A stretch of DNA of 64,000 nt, from assembly GCA_000972765.1 (NCBI GenBank), contig CP011265.1, positions 3,531,001 through 3,595,000 on the forward strand, given 5' to 3'. A model generated the notes under the pieces. The model did no database searches. It was given only the letters and a program-made list of their open reading frames with translations, and had not been told where the DNA came from. Both the position numbers and the translations under genes were made by a program. Every line of letters begins with the position of its first letter. Position 1 is the stretch's first letter. The DNA comes from Verrucomicrobia bacterium IMCC26134. GTDB lineage: Bacteria > Verrucomicrobiota > Verrucomicrobiia > Opitutales > Opitutaceae. Positions 61,323-64,000 of this stretch are shown here, one piece after another.

Positions 61323-62102
61323 GTGCCGAAAAAAACCAAACCTGCTGGCAGTGTTGAGGCGGTAGCGCTAACGCATCGAGGTAAGATGAGGCGGGATCAT
61401 GAGGATGCATTTATCCTCGGTAGCCATGTGCAACCAGCTCCGGCGCCCTATCCGATAATCACCGAGCAAACCGTGCCGATGGATGGATCCATCGTTGCGG
61501 TCATTGACGGGATGGGCGGACTTGGTGGCGGCGACATTGCGGCAACCTGGCTGGCCGAACGCTGGGCACCACGAAAGGTGCGCACGGCCAAGACACTCGT
61601 GACGCAGTTGAAAAAGGATCATGCTGACCTGCTGGATATGGCCCGGCCGACCAAAACGCCGAAGATGGGGGCGGTGGCGACCGGCGCGGCCTTGCTGCCC
61701 GATCATGTATTGCTTTTCCACGCGGGAGACGCCCGGGCCTATTTAGTCAATGGGACAACCTGCACCCAGTTGACCAAGGACGATCTCAACGACGAGGGAT
61801 TTGTGACGCAGGCGTTTGGAGGGGGAAAGCGTCTTTACGAAGAGGCTCAGATTAAGCCCCACACCCTGAAACTGGATTGGCCGGAAGGCTGCACGATTCT
61901 TTTGATGAGCGATGGGGCGTGGCGATATTTGCGCCCGCCGGTCATTTCTCTGGCCTATGCTGCCCGGCCGAAGCTCAAGGATTTCGTCTTGGCGCTGGCC
62001 GAGGTCGTGCTGGATGGTCGAGCGGACGACAACATCACCCTGATAGCGCTCGCCCCTTCAGTAGCGGCGAGAAAGGGCGTCCGGCCAAAAAATGTTGATT
62101 GA
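61323..62102 (+). CDS. PP2C-type protein phosphatase
   Basis: This is a 259-residue protein starting at a GTG. PP2C metal-site motifs appear in order: RGKMRRDHEDAF, AVIDGMGGLGGGD, LLFHAGDARAYLV, LLMSDGAWRYL and ADDNITLIAL. It dephosphorylates Ser/Thr of target proteins using two metal ions. No kinase is adjacent. It lacks membrane segments and extra sensor domains, so it is a soluble stand-alone phosphatase. Confidence 0.9.
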   Translation: MPKKTKPAGSVEAVALTHRGKMRRDHEDAFILGSHVQPAPAPYPIITEQTVPMDGSIVAVIDGMGGLGGGDIAATWLAERWAPRKVRTAKTLVTQLKKDHADLLDMARPTKTPKMGAVATGAALLPDHVLLFHAGDARAYLVNGTTCTQLTKDDLNDEGFVTQAFGGGKRLYEEAQIKPHTLKLDWPEGCTILLMSDGAWRYLRPPVISLAYAARPKLKDFVLALAEVVLDGRADDNITLIALAPSVAARKGVRPKNVD

Positions 62103-62238
62103 GGAGGGGGTGTTAAGGGAAAGGACAGCTTCAGCAACGGACCTTCTTTCAGGAATCACCGCGGGCTTCGTCGTCGTCTTCCGAATTACTCGCTGACGGG
62201 GACGCGCTTGGCGAAAGGGAGCGGAGTCGCCGCCCTGT

Positions 62239-62979
62239 TCACGCTCCTACCGTGTAGGCGAAGTGGCCGACGGGGGCTTTGCGCAGGCTTTGACAGTCGT
62301 GCACACTGAGGTGCTCGCCGGCCTCGATCCAGTAGATCGCGTCCTGGCGAAAATCCGCACCTAACCGGCGCGCGGCGGCCAGATCAAGGCCGGCCATCCA
62401 ACCCGCTTCGCTATGCAAGCCGTCGGGCGAGACGCCGCTGATGCGGTGGTGCCAGACGCCCCGCTTCACCAGTTCGAGGCGCAGGCGTTCGTCGGCGGCA
62501 CGGTTTTGCGTGTCGGCCCAGGTCTCCCCAGTCGTGGCATAGCCCGTGATCAGGGCGAAGCACGCCGGGGTGTTCGGCGGCGGCGTATCGACCAGGAAGC
62601 GGGTTCGCAGGTAGGCGGGATAAAACCCGTAACGCAGCCCCCATAATTCGGCGGCCAGAAGCTCGGGACCGCGGTCGGCCCGGCAACTCAGGTAACGGCC
62701 AAAGGCTTCGATGCCGATACCTTCCTGCTCAAAAATCGCGCGCAGGGCGTCCGCCAACCGCGCCATCGTCTCATGGTCCGCGTGCGCGACCGTGATTGCC
62801 CAACCGGGGTCGACCTCGCCACGAAACCAGCCTTCGCCCGGTGTGAGCGTGAAGGACGGCGTGACTGCGCCGACCACGGCGGCAACTTCGTGCACAGGCG
62901 GACGTTGGCCGGCCCGCGAACCGAGTCGAAAGGTGTAGAGCGGCAAGCCGGGGCGGAAATCCGAGCAGGGTGTTTCCAT
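62239..62979 (-). CDS. DUF3293 domain protein
   Basis: The ATG at 62979 gives 246 residues; a TTG nine bases upstream is possible. The N-terminal half (about 1-115) is of unknown type. The C-terminal half matches DUF3293, with FALITGYATTGETWAD leading in and QDAIYWIEAGEHLSVHDCQ at the end. DUF3293 has no established function. The protein is soluble. It lies downstream of the STAS/cNMP gene on the same strand with an 84-base gap. Confidence 0.75.
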   Translation of the reverse strand: METPCSDFRPGLPLYTFRLGSRAGQRPPVHEVAAVVGAVTPSFTLTPGEGWFRGEVDPGWAITVAHADHETMARLADALRAIFEQEGIGIEAFGRYLSCRADRGPELLAAELWGLRYGFYPAYLRTRFLVDTPPPNTPACFALITGYATTGETWADTQNRAADERLRLELVKRGVWHHRISGVSPDGLHSEAGWMAGLDLAAARRLGADFRQDAIYWIEAGEHLSVHDCQSLRKAPVGHFAYTVGA

Positions 62980-63063
62980 GCCGCGCAAGGCTTGCAGATA
63001 ACAGACGCGCCGGCCAGCTCAACACGGAGGTAAACGACCGGTGGTGCTGGCGGGGGCGCGGTG

Positions 63064-64000
63064 TCAGGCCGAGTGGGCGGCGGTGATCTCGATGTTGGCT
63101 TTGCGCAGGCGGCGGGCGAGGGTCAGGGCAAGGTTGCGCAGGATGCTCGCGCTGATCGCAGGGTGGTCTTTTTCCAACGACTCGAAGGCGGCGGCCGAGA
63201 GGGCGACGCACTCCACCCGGGTGTGGGCGACGACCGAGGCGGAGCGTGGAGAGGCGTCGAGCAGGGAGAGTTCACCGAGGGCGGTGCCGGCGGAGAAACT
63301 GGCTACGCGGAGGCGCGGCTGGTCCGGCGGCTCGATCCAGACATCGGCCGAACCGCGCAGGATGAAATACAGGATGCGATCCGTGCTGCCCGCCTCGATG
63401 ATGCGCTCGCCAGCCGCGAAGACGTGTGGCTTGAGCAGACCGCGTAAGATGCGAGTGGCCTCGGCGCCGAGGTCGGCCAAGAGTTCGCATTCTTCGGGTT
63501 CGAGCAGGCGGGAGCCCCAGCCGGGGCTGGAGGATTGGGCGACGATACGGTTCTCGATGGTTTCCAAGGCGAGCTCGTAGTCGGGGATGAACTCGACGCG
63601 GCTCCAGCAGTCGGGCGGGAGGGCTCCCCTGAAGGCCAGCTCCAGTTTACCGAGAGACGAGCCACCCGTGAGGGTAAGCGTCCTGCCGCCGGCGAGAAGG
63701 GTGACCGCGAGACGGGCGAGCAGATCAGCCGCGACGTGGTCGATGACGGGCACGTGCTTGAAATTCAGCAGCAGGTGATCCGCCTGCTCCGCCTCGCGCA
63801 GGGTCTCGCGCACGACGCGCTCCGCGGTGGTGAATTGCAGTTCGCCCTGGAAATGGAGGTGGCGGATGCGGGAGCCCTGTTTCTGGAGCAGGGCCTGCTC
63901 GCCGGCGGAACGGATGCGCTTCGAGCCGACCTCGGCGGAGGAGCTGATGGTGCGGATGACGGAGCGGGCCTGGTGGGCGGCGTTGAAGAGGTGGAGGTTG
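63064..64000 (-). CDS. STAS plus cyclic-nucleotide-binding domain protein (N-terminus cut off)
   Basis: The frame is open to the right edge, so only the last 311 residues are seen. A STAS domain (about the first 50-155 visible residues, RHLHFQGELQF and LLLNFKHVPVIDHVAADLL) precedes a cyclic-nucleotide-binding domain, with FILRGSADVWIE and the phosphate-binding cassette ALGELSLLDASPRSASVVA. The short segment at the edge (NLHLFNAAHQARSVIR) could be the end of a glutaminase domain, as glutaminase-STAS-cNMP proteins exist, or of a SulP transporter. This part is uncertain and needs the missing sequence. Confidence 0.78.
   Translation of the reverse strand, partial: NLHLFNAAHQARSVIRTISSSAEVGSKRIRSAGEQALLQKQGSRIRHLHFQGELQFTTAERVVRETLREAEQADHLLLNFKHVPVIDHVAADLLARLAVTLLAGGRTLTLTGGSSLGKLELAFRGALPPDCWSRVEFIPDYELALETIENRIVAQSSSPGWGSRLLEPEECELLADLGAEATRILRGLLKPHVFAAGERIIEAGSTDRILYFILRGSADVWIEPPDQPRLRVASFSAGTALGELSLLDASPRSASVVAHTRVECVALSAAAFESLEKDHPAISASILRNLALTLARRLRKANIEITAAHSA

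Overview
The window looks like a piece of a GC-rich Verrucomicrobia chromosome, most likely an Opitutaceae-type bacterium. This is inferred from gene content, not from a database match. The clues are giant secreted proteins with LamG, Ig-like and autotransporter-associated repeats, pseudopilins with an aspartate-glycine-histidine motif near the C-terminus, a glycine-rich RRM protein, a small SWIB-domain protein of the type seen in the PVC group, and an oleC/oleD pair.

Layout. 1-5.6 kb holds RNA-binding proteins and sugar kinases (a DUF5069-gluconokinase fusion and a BadF/GlcNAc-kinase-like protein), then a thioredoxin-fold protein that has lost one active-site cysteine. 5.7-8.9 kb is a lipid-related cluster: DUF1365, a cyclopropane-fatty-acid-synthase-like enzyme, DUF1475 and DUF2062. 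9.1-21.0 kb is dominated by two secreted giants. One is an 1801-residue protein with three LamG domains, a sugar-dehydrogenase-like propeller and a diheme cytochrome region. The other is a 1761-residue repeat protein followed by a pseudopilin that sits directly behind a strong terminator. 21.2-23.5 kb is a second lipid cluster (DUF1295, a second methyltransferase, a VOC protein). It ends in a chimeric gene remnant built from the 3' ends of a galactokinase gene and a methyltransferase gene, both of which have intact relatives in the window. 23.7-29.2 kb holds a GH43 glycosidase, galK, a small protein and ygfZ on the minus strand.

29.3-41.5 kb carries DAHP synthase behind a hairpin-rich leader, malate dehydrogenase, a LmbE-type deacetylase, a phosphoesterase, a nitroreductase next to a fused iron-alcohol-dehydrogenase/Old-Yellow-Enzyme gene, and an asymmetric heterodimeric ABC exporter. 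41.7-50.2 kb carries the SWIB protein, an exported peroxiredoxin, an FAH-family hydrolase with an amidase, a VUT transporter coupled to oleD and oleC, a small lipoprotein and RNase D. 50.3-58.9 kb has topoisomerase IV subunit A, an Ada-like alkyltransferase, a RodZ-like protein, a 2Fe-2S protein, a membrane protein, a Gfo/Idh/MocA oxidoreductase and a TrmH-family methyltransferase. An intact IS3-family element with a 3-bp target duplication (58894-60173) opens a less GC-rich accessory stretch. The window closes with a PP2C phosphatase, a DUF3293 protein and the C-terminal part of a STAS plus cyclic-nucleotide-binding protein.

Common threads. Three exported proteins (the two giants and GH43) share one C-terminal module of about 120 residues, which is the best candidate here for an undescribed sorting or surface-attachment signal. 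Two separate lipid-methylation loci and oleC/oleD point to unusual membrane lipid chemistry. The alcohol dehydrogenase and Old Yellow Enzyme domains appear to have been joined by loss of a single stop codon.
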